The notes under the pieces: generated by a model
Databases searched by the model: none
Told to the model about the DNA's origin: nothing
What the model saw: the letters and a program-made list of their open reading frames with translations, nothing else
Origin: CAVSVP01 sp963731125
GTDB lineage: Bacteria; Pseudomonadota; Gammaproteobacteria; Competibacterales; Competibacteraceae
Length of the DNA: 64,000 bases
Direction of reading: 5' to 3'
Assembly: GCA_963731125.1 (NCBI GenBank)
Contig: CAVSVP010000007.1
Location: 62,001-126,000 of the forward strand
In this document: positions 52,526 to 62,315 of the stretch, piece by piece
Numbering within the stretch: the first letter of the stretch is position 1
Layout: each line of letters opens with the position of its first letter
Translations under genes and position numbers: made by a program

Positions 52526-54250
52526 TTAGTCAACTTCAACTGGAAGGATCAACCGTTCTTGCAAGAAATTTAGGCCTTGTTCCCAGGGGAGCAAAACGCT
52601 CTCTTTGTCCCGGCGGCCTTTATATTCCAGGTGACCGTCATCCAGACCGCGCTCGCTGAGTACCAGCCGGTGAGGGATTCCGATGAGTTCCATATCGGCG
52701 AACATCACGCCGGGGCGCACCTCCCGGTCGTCAAGTAGCACATCTATGCCGCTATTAAGAAGCATCTGGTAAATCTGTTCAGCAGCTTCTCGCAGTCGTT
52801 GGGATTTACGGGCGTTGATAGGCAGCAAAGCGACCTGGAATGGAGCCATGGCCGCAGGCCAGATGATGCCGCGTTCATCATGGCTTTGTTCAATGGCGGC
52901 TGCCACGACGCGCGATACACCGATGCCGTAACAACCCATCATAATGGGATGGCTGTGACCATTTTCGTCCAGTACCGTGGCGTTCATGGCGGCACTGTAC
53001 TTATCACCCAGCTGAAAGATATGCCCTACTTCGATACCCCGCGCAATGGACAGCGTTCCGTTGCCATCGGGACTGGGATCGCCTTCCACGACATTGCGCA
53101 AATCGGCAACCAACGGTTCCGGTAGATCACGTCCCCAATTGACTCCCGTTAAATGCGTGTCCTCCGCATTGGCACCACAAATAAAATCCGTCACATGTGC
53201 CGCGGAACGATCGGCAATGATAGGTACAGCAAGATCCACCGGTCCTAGAGACCCTGCATGGCAGCCTGCCACTGCCTGGATCTGAACATCACTGGCGAAG
53301 GTTAGCGGAGCGGCAACTTGAGAAAGTTTTTCCGCTTTAATGGTGTTGAGTTCATGATCACCACGCAGACAGAGGGCCACTACCTCACTTTCAGTGCCTT
53401 GCACCAGCAGAGTCTTGAGAGTTTGCTGAGGATTCACATTGAGGAAACTGCAGAGGTCTCTGATGGTATGCTGTCCCGGCGTAGATACGCAACTGAGAGA
53501 AACTTTGGGCGCTGGACGCGCGCCCGGTGGAGCCAAGGCTTCAGCCATTTCCACATTAGCTGCATAATCGCTGTCCGAAGCGAAAGCAATCGCATCTTCG
53601 CCGGAATCAGCCAAAACATGAAATTCCTGGGAACGGCTACCGCCAATACTGCCGGTATCGGCTAATACAGATCGGAAATTCAGACCCAATCGGCAAAAGA
53701 TACGATGGTAGCTTTTTAGCATGATATCGTAAGTTTCCCGCAGCGAAGCCTGGTTTATATGAAAGGAGTAGGCGTCTTTCATTAAAAACTCGCGGGCCCG
53801 CATAATCCCGAAGCGGGGACGAATCTCGTCACGAAATTTAGTCTGAATTTGATAATAATTGACCGGCAGTTGTTTATAGCTTTTTATTTCCCGGCGAATT
53901 AGATCGGTAATAACCTCTTCATGGGTAGGACCAAAGCAGAAATCGCGTTCATGCCGATCATTGAGACGCAGCAGTTCCGGACCATACTGCTCCCAACGTC
54001 CAGACTCCTGCCACAGCTCCGCGGGCTGCACGGCGGGCATGAGCAGTTCTAAGGCTCCAGCGCGATTCATTTCCTCGCGAACTACCGTTTCAACCTTGCG
54101 CAGTACGCGCAGGCCTAAGGGCAACCAGGTATACACGCCAGCAGCCAGTTTCCGGATCAAGCCGGCGCGTAGCATCAGTTGGTGACTGATGACCTCGGCA
54201 TCGGCCGGGATCTCTTTAAGGGTAAACAAGGGAAAGCGGGATATTCTCAT
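52526..54250 (-). CDS. proS: Prolyl-tRNA synthetase
   Basis: 574 residues of the bacterial type. Class II core: motif 1 region TWLPLGLRVLRKVETVVREE, motif 2 RDFCFGPTHEEVITDL (about residues 134-150) and IRPRFGIMRAREFLMKDAYS; motif 3 near MGCYGIGVSRVVAAAIEQ (about 443). The editing insertion (about 225-400, with NTIKAEKLSQVA) that clears Ala-tRNA(Pro) is present. C-terminal anticodon domain from about 470. Single gene. Confidence 0.95.
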   Translation of the reverse strand: MRISRFPLFTLKEIPADAEVISHQLMLRAGLIRKLAAGVYTWLPLGLRVLRKVETVVREEMNRAGALELLMPAVQPAELWQESGRWEQYGPELLRLNDRHERDFCFGPTHEEVITDLIRREIKSYKQLPVNYYQIQTKFRDEIRPRFGIMRAREFLMKDAYSFHINQASLRETYDIMLKSYHRIFCRLGLNFRSVLADTGSIGGSRSQEFHVLADSGEDAIAFASDSDYAANVEMAEALAPPGARPAPKVSLSCVSTPGQHTIRDLCSFLNVNPQQTLKTLLVQGTESEVVALCLRGDHELNTIKAEKLSQVAAPLTFASDVQIQAVAGCHAGSLGPVDLAVPIIADRSAAHVTDFICGANAEDTHLTGVNWGRDLPEPLVADLRNVVEGDPSPDGNGTLSIARGIEVGHIFQLGDKYSAAMNATVLDENGHSHPIMMGCYGIGVSRVVAAAIEQSHDERGIIWPAAMAPFQVALLPINARKSQRLREAAEQIYQMLLNSGIDVLLDDREVRPGVMFADMELIGIPHRLVLSERGLDDGHLEYKGRRDKESVLLPWEQGLNFLQERLILPVEVD

Positions 54251-54319
54251 AGTGGGTAAGACTATTTATCAACGACTCTTGAAGGCTGATATTTAGCCCG
54301 ATCAGCAAGGACACAAAAC

Positions 54320-54829
54320 TCAATCCGCTGTATCGGCTTGCTGCAATGGCGATCTCACCGGTGTTCGGGTTGAAGTTTGCTTTTCTGCACTGCAAAGGTC
54401 CTCGATATACTTGAGGTTTTTTTCTACCTCTTCTTGACGTTGCTGAAGGTCGAGCACAATCCGTTTACCATCGGCATCAATTCGGATAGGCGCCGAGCTG
54501 GTTTCCAGAATTTCTATGTTTTTTTTGGCCTGCTCACAGTTCTGCGCACGCTGTGCTTCGGTATCGGCATTGTCTTCTTGTTGACGGGTTTCTGTATTTG
54601 CTTTGTCAAGCGCTTCCACTTTTTCTCGCAATTCTTGCATAACGGCCTCGGGGTCCCGGCTGGGCGCTGCGGGTTTTTGTAAAGTTTGATAAAGGCTGCC
54701 TTGCGGAGGCGGAAGATCCCGGTAATGTACGTTGCCCCGGTCGTCTACCCACTTATAAATTCCCCCGTCGGCATGGGCTAAAGCACAGTACATTAACATC
54801 CAGAAGATAACGAGTGCCTGCTTATGCAT
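54320..54829 (-). CDS. DUF4124-domain secreted protein
   Basis: 169 residues from ATG 54829, preceded by AAGGAGA; the open frame upstream to 54886 is not used. Signal peptide ends ALAHA-DG. GGIYKWVDDRGNVHYRDLPP (about 21-40) is the DUF4124 domain, a short periplasmic domain of unknown role, followed by an acidic coiled coil with two Cys. 70 bp downstream of the proS start on the same strand, possibly unlinked. Confidence 0.8.
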   Translation of the reverse strand: MHKQALVIFWMLMYCALAHADGGIYKWVDDRGNVHYRDLPPPQGSLYQTLQKPAAPSRDPEAVMQELREKVEALDKANTETRQQEDNADTEAQRAQNCEQAKKNIEILETSSAPIRIDADGKRIVLDLQQRQEEVEKNLKYIEDLCSAEKQTSTRTPVRSPLQQADTAD

Positions 54830-55256
54830 TGCGTTCTCCTTGAGCATTGAGAAAATTTTCCTTAGTCTGTATTGTCTGTTAATCATAATAAGTTACAGCC
54901 TTATATGCTATGTTATATAAGGCTTTTACTAGCGAACTTGTCCAGATCCAGCAGTGGCTCTTTGGAAATCCTATAATTATCAAGCCATCTTCGTTCATTT
55001 ATTGTATACTGTCGAGCTCGCGGAAATTTGTTATAACCGAACGACAGTGTCTTCGTCGAAACGTTTGTTTGGCAGCGGTTCTTGACTTATCCTGGCAAGT
55101 AGAGACGATAGTTACGCTGTGTCATGCTTGAGAATTATGTTAGCGATATTCGCTGGAGCCATGGTTGCTGAACAATAATTTACCTATGTTGATTTCTAAT
55201 GTGTGCGGTTTTTAGTCGCGTGTTGTTGTAAACCCTGCCATGAGGAGTTCAGTTCT
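54830..55256. other. Divergent regulatory region upstream of ilvB
   Basis: 427 bp without a convincing gene. TATACT at about 55005 preceded by a T-rich tract is a possible -10 box toward ilvB, but no good -35 is spaced correctly. I saw no leader peptide rich in Ile, Val or Leu codons, so classical attenuation is not supported. Confidence 0.35.
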
Positions 55257-56999
55257 ATGGAACTAACCGGTGCCGAAATCGTCGTCCGTTGCCTCAAGGA
55301 AGAGGGTGTCGAATATGTATTCGGTTACCCGGGCGGTGCCGTTTTACATCTTTACGATGCCCTACACGTCCAGGAGGACGTGAAGCATATCCTGGTACGT
55401 CACGAGCAAGCCGCTGCCCATGCGGCAGATGGTTACGCCCGTGCCAGTGGCAAACCAGGTGTCGTATTGGTAACATCCGGCCCCGGAGTAACAAATGCGG
55501 TAACTGGGATTGCTACCGCTTACATGGACTCTATTCCTATGATCGTCATGTCCGGTCAAGTTCCCACCAAGCTTATTGGTAATGACGCTTTTCAGGAAGT
55601 CGACGCGGTGGGCATCACGCGTCCTTGTGTAAAGCATAATTTTCTCGTTAAGGACGTGACCAAGCTGGCTGAAACCCTCAAGAAGGCCTTTTACATTGCC
55701 ACGACTGGCCGGCCTGGTCCCGTGGTGATCGACATTCCTAAAGATGTCACGGCCGCCAAAACGGATTTTGTCTATTCCAAAACCATCAGGATGCGTTCTT
55801 ATAATCCCACGGTGAAGGGACATATTGGACAGATCCGCAAGGCCATCGAATTGGTTGCTTCTGCCAAGCGCCCTGTGATTTACACGGGAGGTGGCGTTAT
55901 TCTGGGCGATGGCTCTAGGGAGTTAAGCGAGTTTACCCGGATGCTGGGCTTTCCGATTACGAATACATTGATGGGATTAGGTGCTTATCCCGCTACTGAC
56001 TCTCAATTCTTAGGCATGTTAGGCATGCATGGCACTTATGAGGCTAATATGGCCATGCATAACTGTGATGTGCTGATTGCCATTGGAGCTCGTTTCGATG
56101 ACCGCGTGACGGGAGATCTCGAGAAATTTTGTCCTGCGGCACGTATTGTTCACGTTGATATCGACCCATCCTCGATTTCCAAGAATGTCAAAGTCGACGT
56201 GCCAATTGTCGGCTCCGTACCGCAAGTCTTGCGCATGATGATCAATATCCTCAAGGAGGATAAGATTCAGCCTGATAGCGAAGCATTAGCGACATGGTGG
56301 AAGCAAATCGATGAGTGGCGTAGCATTGAATCCTTGAAATATTTTTACAGCAACGAAATCATCAAACCTCAGTTTGTGATTGAGAAACTCTACGAGGTAA
56401 CTGACGGTCAAGCCATTATTACCTCCGATGTTGGACAGCACCAAATGTGGGCTGCGCAATATTACCATTTTGACCGTCCCCGTCAGTGGATCAATTCGGG
56501 AGGCCTGGGCACCATGGGATTCGGTTTGCCAGCAGCGATGGGAGCTAAATTCGCTTTTCCGGATCAGGATGTAGCATGTGTCACCGGGGAGGGCAGCATT
56601 CAGATGATGTTGCAGGAATTATCAACCATGCTGCAGTATCACACGCCGGTGAAAATTATTAACTTAAACAATCGGTATTTGGGTATGGTTCGGCAGTGGC
56701 AAGAATTTTTCTATGAGAAACGCTATTCCATGTCCTATATGGATGCATTACCGGATTTTGTGAAACTAGCCGAAGCCTACGGTCATGTGGGCATGCTTAT
56801 TGAGCGGCCGAGCGACGTGGAAGGTGTGTTGCGCGAAGCCTTTGCCATGAAGGATCGCACAGTATTCATGGATTTTATCACCGATCCTGAAGAAAACGTT
56901 TTTCCCATGATTCCTGCTGGCGGAGGACAGAACGAGATGCTTCTCGCTGGGCGCGATAAGATGGTTTCCACCCACGAAGAAGGGATGATTTTGGTGTAA
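55257..56999 (+). CDS. ilvB: Acetolactate synthase, large subunit
   Basis: 580 residues from ATG 55257 (GAGGAG 9 bp ahead; the frame continues upstream to 55203 but without family sequence). ThDP enzyme for Ile/Val/Leu synthesis. Catalytic Glu in LVRHEQAAAHAADGYARASG (about 48), FAD/ThDP mid domain, and the ThDP motif GEGSIQMMLQELS ... NLNNRYLGMVRQWQ (about 447-480), with GEG instead of the more usual GDG, as in many related proteins. First gene of ilvB-ilvH, 4 bp before ilvH. Confidence 0.95.
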   Translation: MELTGAEIVVRCLKEEGVEYVFGYPGGAVLHLYDALHVQEDVKHILVRHEQAAAHAADGYARASGKPGVVLVTSGPGVTNAVTGIATAYMDSIPMIVMSGQVPTKLIGNDAFQEVDAVGITRPCVKHNFLVKDVTKLAETLKKAFYIATTGRPGPVVIDIPKDVTAAKTDFVYSKTIRMRSYNPTVKGHIGQIRKAIELVASAKRPVIYTGGGVILGDGSRELSEFTRMLGFPITNTLMGLGAYPATDSQFLGMLGMHGTYEANMAMHNCDVLIAIGARFDDRVTGDLEKFCPAARIVHVDIDPSSISKNVKVDVPIVGSVPQVLRMMINILKEDKIQPDSEALATWWKQIDEWRSIESLKYFYSNEIIKPQFVIEKLYEVTDGQAIITSDVGQHQMWAAQYYHFDRPRQWINSGGLGTMGFGLPAAMGAKFAFPDQDVACVTGEGSIQMMLQELSTMLQYHTPVKIINLNNRYLGMVRQWQEFFYEKRYSMSYMDALPDFVKLAEAYGHVGMLIERPSDVEGVLREAFAMKDRTVFMDFITDPEENVFPMIPAGGGQNEMLLAGRDKMVSTHEEGMILV

Positions 57000-57003
57000 G
57001 ACT

Positions 57004-57495
57004 ATGCGACACATCATTTCAATTTTGTTAGAAAACGAAGCTGGCGCTCTCTCCCGGGTCGCCAATCTGTTCTCAGCCCGCGGTTTTAATATCGAGTGCC
57101 TGACGGTAGCGCCTACGGAAGAGCCTTCTCTATCGCGTCTAACGCTGGTCACTTCAGGAACCGACGATATTATCGAACAGATCGTTAAGCAACTGAATAA
57201 GCTGATTGACGTGGTCAAGCTGATCGATCTCACAGATGGTGTCCATATCGAGCGCGAGCTGATGTTAATTAAGGTCAAGGCCAACGGAGATCAGCGCGCC
57301 GAAATGCAGCGGTTAACGGATATTTTCCGGGGGCGCGTCATTGATGTCACGGATTCTACCTACACCATTGAGCTCACTGGCACCAGTGAGAAACTGGATG
57401 GTTTCATCAGTGCTGCGCATACGGACAACATCCTGGAAGTGGTACGTTCCGGCGTAACCGGCATCGCTCGGGGTCAAAAGGCCCTGCGGGTATAA
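57004..57495 (+). CDS. ilvH: Acetolactate synthase, small regulatory subunit
   Basis: 163 residues with an N-terminal ACT domain (RHIISILLENEAGALSRVAN, about 2-75) that binds valine for feedback control, and the C-terminal ALS_ss domain (TDIFRGRVIDVTDSTYTIEL). It activates IlvB. 4 bp after ilvB. Confidence 0.95.
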   Translation: MRHIISILLENEAGALSRVANLFSARGFNIECLTVAPTEEPSLSRLTLVTSGTDDIIEQIVKQLNKLIDVVKLIDLTDGVHIERELMLIKVKANGDQRAEMQRLTDIFRGRVIDVTDSTYTIELTGTSEKLDGFISAAHTDNILEVVRSGVTGIARGQKALRV

Positions 57496-57510
57496 GACCC
57501 AATGCTTCGT

Positions 57511-57538
57511 GGTCAGCCCTATTGAGGGTCGGCCTTTT
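57511..57538 (+). terminator. Possible rho-independent terminator between ilvH and ilvC
   Basis: GGTCAGCCCT and AGGGTCGGCC pair (one mismatch, two G-U pairs, 4-nt loop) and are followed by TTTT. Partial termination here would lower ilvC expression relative to ilvBH. Confidence 0.5.
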
Positions 57539-57564
57539 CTGTTGAGTAGAAACAGGCACCTGCA

Positions 57565-58581
57565 ATGAAAGTGTATTACGATAAAGACGCCAATCTTTCC
57601 ATTATCAAAAACAAGACAGTGGCCGTGATTGGTTATGGTTCCCAAGGCCATGCCCATGCAAATAACCTGCATGATTCTGGTGTCAATGTGGTGGTCGGTT
57701 TACGTCCCGATTCCACTTCCAGGGCTAAGGTGGAAAATGCAGGGCTTGCGGTGAATAGCGTCGAGCACGCCGTGAGTGTGGCCGATCTGGTAATGGTTCT
57801 TGCGCCGGATGAACAACAGCCAAAACTTTATGCCGAACAGATTGAACCGAATTTAAAGCACGGTGCTACGCTAGCCTTTGCCCACGGTTTTAATATTCAT
57901 TTTGGGCAAATCACACCGCGCCGGGACCTGGATGTTATTCTCGTGGCCCCTAAAGGACCTGGACATTTGGTACGTTCCACTTATATGCAGGGCGGCGGTG
58001 TGCCGTCGTTGATCGCTGTCTATCAGGATGCTTCTGACCAGGCTAAGAATATCGCCTTGTCCTATGCCGCTGCCAACGGTGGGGCGCGCGCCGGCGTCAT
58101 AGAGACCACTTTTCGTGAGGAGACGGAGACGGATCTATTCGGTGAGCAGGTGGTACTCTGCGGTGGTATTACGGCACTGGTACAGACGGGTTTTGAGACG
58201 CTGGTAGAAGCTGGTTACGCCCCGGAGATGGCCTACTTTGAGTGTCTTCATGAACTCAAACTCATTGTTGATTTAATGTACGAAGGTGGCATCGCCAATA
58301 TGCGTTATTCGATTTCGAATACCGCTGAGTACGGCGATCTTACCCGTGGTCCTCGCATCATTACTGAAGAAACACGACGCGAGATGCGGCGTATCCTTAG
58401 CCAGATCCAACGCGGTGAATTCGCTCGGGAATTTATCTTGGAAAATCAAGCGGGTGCGCCAACACTAAAAGCAATGCGCCGCTTGAGCCGTGAACATCCT
58501 ATTGAGACGGTGGGTGAGAAACTGCGCGCGATGATGCCATGGATTAAAGCAAACCGCTTGGTAGACACCACCAAGAACTAA
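57565..58581 (+). CDS. ilvC: Ketol-acid reductoisomerase, class I
   Basis: 338 residues, short class I form. NADPH site VAVIGYGSQGHAHANNL (about 18-34) with Arg/Ser of GLRPDSTSR for phosphate binding; Mg2+ and catalytic residues in HELKLIVDLMYEGGI (about 225-240). Second common step of branched-chain amino-acid synthesis. 69 bp after ilvH, behind a terminator-like hairpin. Confidence 0.96.
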   Translation: MKVYYDKDANLSIIKNKTVAVIGYGSQGHAHANNLHDSGVNVVVGLRPDSTSRAKVENAGLAVNSVEHAVSVADLVMVLAPDEQQPKLYAEQIEPNLKHGATLAFAHGFNIHFGQITPRRDLDVILVAPKGPGHLVRSTYMQGGGVPSLIAVYQDASDQAKNIALSYAAANGGARAGVIETTFREETETDLFGEQVVLCGGITALVQTGFETLVEAGYAPEMAYFECLHELKLIVDLMYEGGIANMRYSISNTAEYGDLTRGPRIITEETRREMRRILSQIQRGEFAREFILENQAGAPTLKAMRRLSREHPIETVGEKLRAMMPWIKANRLVDTTKN

Positions 58582-58741
58582 GCTGGACTTTGGCCATTTC
58601 CCCCTCACCCCAATCCTCTCCCACCAAGGGAGAGGTAGTTAAGTATTTGAGGATTAAAGATTTATTCTCTCTCCCCTTGAAGAGGAGAGGACGATGGGTA
58701 TTTAAGTATTTGATTTATAAATAATAACCAAAGTCCAGCTG
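58581..58741. repeat. Intergenic inverted-repeat unit after ilvC
   Basis: AGCTGGACTTTGG at 58581-58593 (starting inside the ilvC stop codon) and its exact reverse complement at 58729-58741 enclose about 135 bp with CTCTCCCACCAAGGGAGAG (hairpin) and a second CTCTCCCCTTGAAGAGGAGAG (hairpin-like) segment. Could be a small mobile repeat or a complex transcript end. No gene. Confidence 0.5.
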
Positions 58742-58799
58742 AAAACAACTCGATTAAACTAAATAATAGAACCAAGGAGGAGGGCTGAGAGGGTAAATA

Positions 58800-59036
58800 A
58801 TGAGCGACTATAGACCCATCGACTGTAGCCTTTACAGCCGTTATGAATCGGCTGTCATGCACCGCCAACGACTGAGATTAGTATGGTGTCCCGGTGACGG
58901 CATAGTTCACATGGAAATTTTGCTTCCCATTGATCTGAAAACTCGGGATCATGCTGAATATCTATTAGCCAGGCGGCAGACCGGCGAAGAGCTGGAGATG
59001 CGTTTAGATCAAATTGTTCGGGTGGAATTTCACTGA
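58800..59036 (+). CDS. Rof-like Rho-binding antiterminator family protein
   Basis: 78 residues. DYRPIDCSLYSRYESAVMHR, RLRLVWCPGDGIVH, LKTRDHAEYLLAR and the closing LEMRLDQIVRVEF match the Rof/YaeO pattern, a small Sm-like barrel that binds Rho and inhibits termination in E. coli. AGGAGG lies 15 bp ahead, a little far. Alone on its strand, convergent with rimO. Confidence 0.75.
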   Translation: MSDYRPIDCSLYSRYESAVMHRQRLRLVWCPGDGIVHMEILLPIDLKTRDHAEYLLARRQTGEELEMRLDQIVRVEFH

Positions 59037-59142
59037 CAAATACTACTCTGCCCGAAGGCTATATAGAGTTTTAATAGCCCCTTTGCCGGCCGTTTATTGA
59101 GTATTGGCTTTGTGAAGATCTAAATACCTGTGCCGAGGCCGG

Positions 59143-60462
59143 CTAGATACAGGGCTTGGCGTAAAGATCATAAGTATCGGTATCTATCACGGTCACTTGA
59201 GCGAATTCCCCCACATTAAGCGAAGCGCCGTTCTGCACATAGACTAATCCATCGATTTCAGGCGCATCGGCTTGGCTGCGGGCAATGGCTTGGTTACCTT
59301 CGATGGCATCAACCAACACGGTCAGCGTACGGCCCCATTGCTGCTGAAGCTTATCGGCACTCAGCTCGGCCTGATGCAGCATAAACCGTTCCAGTCGATC
59401 TTGTTTGACGTCTTCTGGTACGGCATTTGGTAATGCGTTGGCGGTTGCCCCTGCCACAGGAGAGTAACTAAAACATCCCACCCGATCCAGCTGAGCCTCT
59501 TCAAGAAAAGTCAATAATTGCTGGAAGTCCTCTTCAGTTTCACCGGGAAAACCGACAATGAAAGTGCTGCGCAGGGTGATGTGCGGGCAAATTGTCCGCC
59601 AGCGCCTTATGCGTTCTAACGTGTTCTCGGCATCGGCGGGGCGCTTCATAGCCTTCAGGATACGTGGGCTTGCGTGTTGCAGGGGAACGTCCAGGTAAGG
59701 CAAGAGCCTACCTTCGGCCATCAGGGGTATGAGGTTATCGACATGAGGATAGGGATAGACATAGTGCAAGCGTATCCATATGCCTAACTCTCCCAACGCT
59801 TCGGCCAGGGTTTGAATATGGGTCTTAACCGGACGGCCTTTCCAAAAGCCAGTGCGGTATTTAACATCCACGCCATAGGCACTGGTATCTTGGGAAATAA
59901 TCAACAGTTCCTTTACCCCGGCTTGAACCAGACCCTCGGCCTCCTGGAGTATCCGGTCGATGGAGTAACTGACCTGATTGCCGCGCAGTTGCGGGATGAT
60001 ACAAAAAGAGCAGCGATGGTCACAACCCTCAGCGATCTTTAGATAGGCATAATGGCGAGGGGTCAGTTTAATACCTTGGGGCGGAATTAGATTGGTGAAG
60101 GGGCTAGCCGGTCTGGGTAAATGCTGATGTACCTGCGCTATGACTGCTTCATAGGCTTGGGGTCCCGTCACTGCTAACACATTGGGATGAGCTTCCAAAA
60201 TCTGGTCGGCTCTAGCGCCCAGACAGCCGGTAACAATCACGTTACCGTTTTCGGCAAGAGCCTCGCCGATAGTCTCGAGAGACTCAGTCACGGCACTGTC
60301 AATGAAGCCGCACGTGTTAACAATCACGAGTTCGGCGTCACTGTACGTCGGCACGACGCGGTAACCCTCCGCCTTCAGACGCGTGAGGATGCGTTCGGAG
60401 TCTACGAGAGCCTTAGGGCAACCAAGGCTGACAAAGCCAATATTGGATTCGTTAAATGACAT
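59143..60462 (-). CDS. rimO: Ribosomal protein S12 methylthiotransferase RimO
   Basis: 439 residues. N-terminal UPF0004 domain with GCPKALVDSERI and CGFID (Cys for the second cluster), radical-SAM CxxxCxxC as EGCDHRCSFCIIPQLRG (about residue 147), C-terminal TRAM domain. It adds a methylthio group to Asp88 of ribosomal protein S12. Length and motifs are standard. Confidence 0.96.
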   Translation of the reverse strand: MSFNESNIGFVSLGCPKALVDSERILTRLKAEGYRVVPTYSDAELVIVNTCGFIDSAVTESLETIGEALAENGNVIVTGCLGARADQILEAHPNVLAVTGPQAYEAVIAQVHQHLPRPASPFTNLIPPQGIKLTPRHYAYLKIAEGCDHRCSFCIIPQLRGNQVSYSIDRILQEAEGLVQAGVKELLIISQDTSAYGVDVKYRTGFWKGRPVKTHIQTLAEALGELGIWIRLHYVYPYPHVDNLIPLMAEGRLLPYLDVPLQHASPRILKAMKRPADAENTLERIRRWRTICPHITLRSTFIVGFPGETEEDFQQLLTFLEEAQLDRVGCFSYSPVAGATANALPNAVPEDVKQDRLERFMLHQAELSADKLQQQWGRTLTVLVDAIEGNQAIARSQADAPEIDGLVYVQNGASLNVGEFAQVTVIDTDTYDLYAKPCI

Positions 60463-60598
60463 ATCTTCGTGGAGTCAGGAACTATGCTATCTGCTCTTAC
60501 GCAAACCTGATTCTTCGGATGCCTGTTGCTGGAGCAAATTGAGTAGTTTACCCTTTTCAGGGCTGTGGTTACCCACCCACAGCGCTTGTTACCGGACA

Positions 60599-60859
60599 CT
60601 AGTGCGAAGTGAGACCCTCCCATTCTTCCTGTTCCATCGGATTGGACCATTCCACATTGTCGTTGCCGTGGGCTAATTTAAAAGTATGGTAGATGGCTTC
60701 GTTGACAAAATCCGGATTTGCTTTTGCCTCCTCGACGCTGATCTTGCCGTCGCCGTTGGTATCGACGTCTTCAAACGAGTAATCCCGATTGTATTGCGCC
60801 AGCGCCACGCCAGAACCCACGAGTGTCAGGCCAAAAAGGGTCATAAACATCTTTTTCAT
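60599..60859 (-). CDS. Secreted EF-hand protein
   Basis: 86 residues from ATG 60859; a start five codons earlier is possible. Signal peptide ends ALA-QY. One canonical EF-hand loop DTNGDGKISVEE (about 31-42) should bind Ca2+; a second half-site further on (HGNDNVEWSNPME) is degenerate. Small calcium-binding periplasmic protein of unknown role. Confidence 0.75.
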   Translation of the reverse strand: MKKMFMTLFGLTLVGSGVALAQYNRDYSFEDVDTNGDGKISVEEAKANPDFVNEAIYHTFKLAHGNDNVEWSNPMEQEEWEGLTSH

Positions 60860-61304
60860 AGCACATTTCTCCAATCAAGTTGCTATCAGCACTTTCTCGA
60901 CTACAGCGGTTCTTCCCGAGCCGCAGTGGGAAAGCGGGATCGCCGTTTAATCCTTTGCGGCATCTGTTGTCCGCACGTGTCCCAGAGCACATACACCCGC
61001 AGGTCTGATCAATGAGGGATTGCGGCAACTCATCACCCTGCGGAGCGAAGGCATTGGTTTGACCCTGTGGCCCCGAGCAGGTCCAGCCTTCGTCTTGTTG
61101 GTAAGTACAGCTAATCTCTTCCCCATTGTTTGAACAGACCCCCTGTACCCCATCGTTAAGCCCGATCCGGATTCTCTGCGCATCCGCAATCTCGCACCCC
61201 GTAACCACACCCCAGACCGAAGCCGAGCACACCATGACTACCGTCAGTAACGACTTCATCACCGCAAATTTCGACAAACCAAATGCCAGACTAGAAAAAC
61301 GCAT
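60771..61304 (-). CDS. Cys-rich secreted protein, 3' end uncertain
   Basis: ATG 61304 has GGGAG 10 bp ahead; the frame is open upstream but without signals. A hydrophobic N-terminus is followed by a small Cys-rich part (GVCSNNGEEISCTYQQDEGW, later DQTCGCMCSGT). I do not recognise the family. The frame then runs 89 bp into the EF-hand gene on the same strand, which is unlikely in nature; a frameshift near 60950 or a shorter real product is probable. The final 60 residues should not be trusted. Confidence 0.5.
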   Translation of the reverse strand: MRFSSLAFGLSKFAVMKSLLTVVMVCSASVWGVVTGCEIADAQRIRIGLNDGVQGVCSNNGEEISCTYQQDEGWTCSGPQGQTNAFAPQGDELPQSLIDQTCGCMCSGTRADNRCRKGLNGDPAFPLRLGKNRCSRESADSNLIGEMCYEKDVYDPFWPDTRGFWRGAGAIQSGLLV

Positions 61305-61504
61305 TTCAGACCACTCCCGTTGAATTTTCAGCCCTTTGCCACCGCGATGCAATGCCGCTTCTTCCTGAAAAATCGATAGCACCATCACCGCACCATGCTC
61401 GTTATTGGTCTTCATCGGACTCTTGCCTGAGACAGAGGTCATAGCGAGCTGAAAGTTATGTTCAAGACACGCCGTAAATACATCCTAGTGTTGCTGCTCA
61501 TAAG

Positions 61505-62313
61505 TAATGCAAGAAATTCAGTGGCTATGTTTTTCGAACCATCGACGCATTTTGTGATTGGTCCAGGTCCATTCAATCGGCTTGGCATAACGGTCGTTGT
61601 ATTCGGGCCACGACCCCATGACGTGCTCGATGAATCCGTCACGACTGTGCCAAGATTGGCGCTTCAGGTAATGATGTCTGAAGCTATGGATCAAGATCTC
61701 AGCTTGATTGAGCCACGACGCATGCACCGGCGTAAAGCGCGGACGCCACCAAGCGCTGGTCGTGGCGAAGTAGTTCCGCGTATCGCCGGCGGTATGGCTG
61801 GGATCACCATCCTGGATCAGACCCCCCCCTTCAGGCCACGATGCCGCTGCCGGAAAAGCTTCCGCTGCTGGATATAATGCGCGGCATCTTTTTTATCCAC
61901 GATCACGGCTGCCATCCGGCCAGGGTGAACGATCAAGAACACCAAGATGTTAACGGTCCCGTGGCGCGTGTACTCGAACTCTTGCTGCTCGATCGAACCG
62001 GGGATCGCTCGGCGGATCGGACGCCGTTCCAAGACTTGGCAATTGGGGATCTCATCAACGCAGACATTCCACAGCCCCTGTGCGGCCAGGCGCTGGGCGT
62101 TGCTGTAGCACCACAGCACTTTCTCGGCCCGTTGCTTGAACTGCGCATCCCATCGGGCGGTTTTCCAATAGCGTGTGCGGTGCGGTTGCAAGTCGACGTC
62201 GTGCAGAATACGGCGAATCGTCGCGGCACTGATGGCCGGCACAATGCCATCGGCGATGGCCTGCCACGCCAGGTCCTGGCTCGCCCAATGCAGAACTCCT
62301 GACCTCGCGGCAT
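61505..62313 (-). pseudogene. IS630-family transposase remnant
   Basis: Two frames that join at the eight-C run 61822-61829. The first (up to about 62313) begins without an N-terminal helix-turn-helix and contains ISAATIRRILHDVDLQPHRT and NVCVDEIPNCQVLERRP; the second has HASWLNQAEILIHSFRHHYL with the catalytic Glu region and ends near 61518. It is cut on the right by the next transposase gene. It is a different lineage from the IS630 at 19023. Confidence 0.7.
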
Positions 62314-62315
62314 TG

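Noticed and set aside
54910..55131. 73-codon frame upstream of ilvB as an attenuation leader
   Set aside because: It has no run of Ile, Val or Leu codons and no terminator/antiterminator pair; it is more likely chance.
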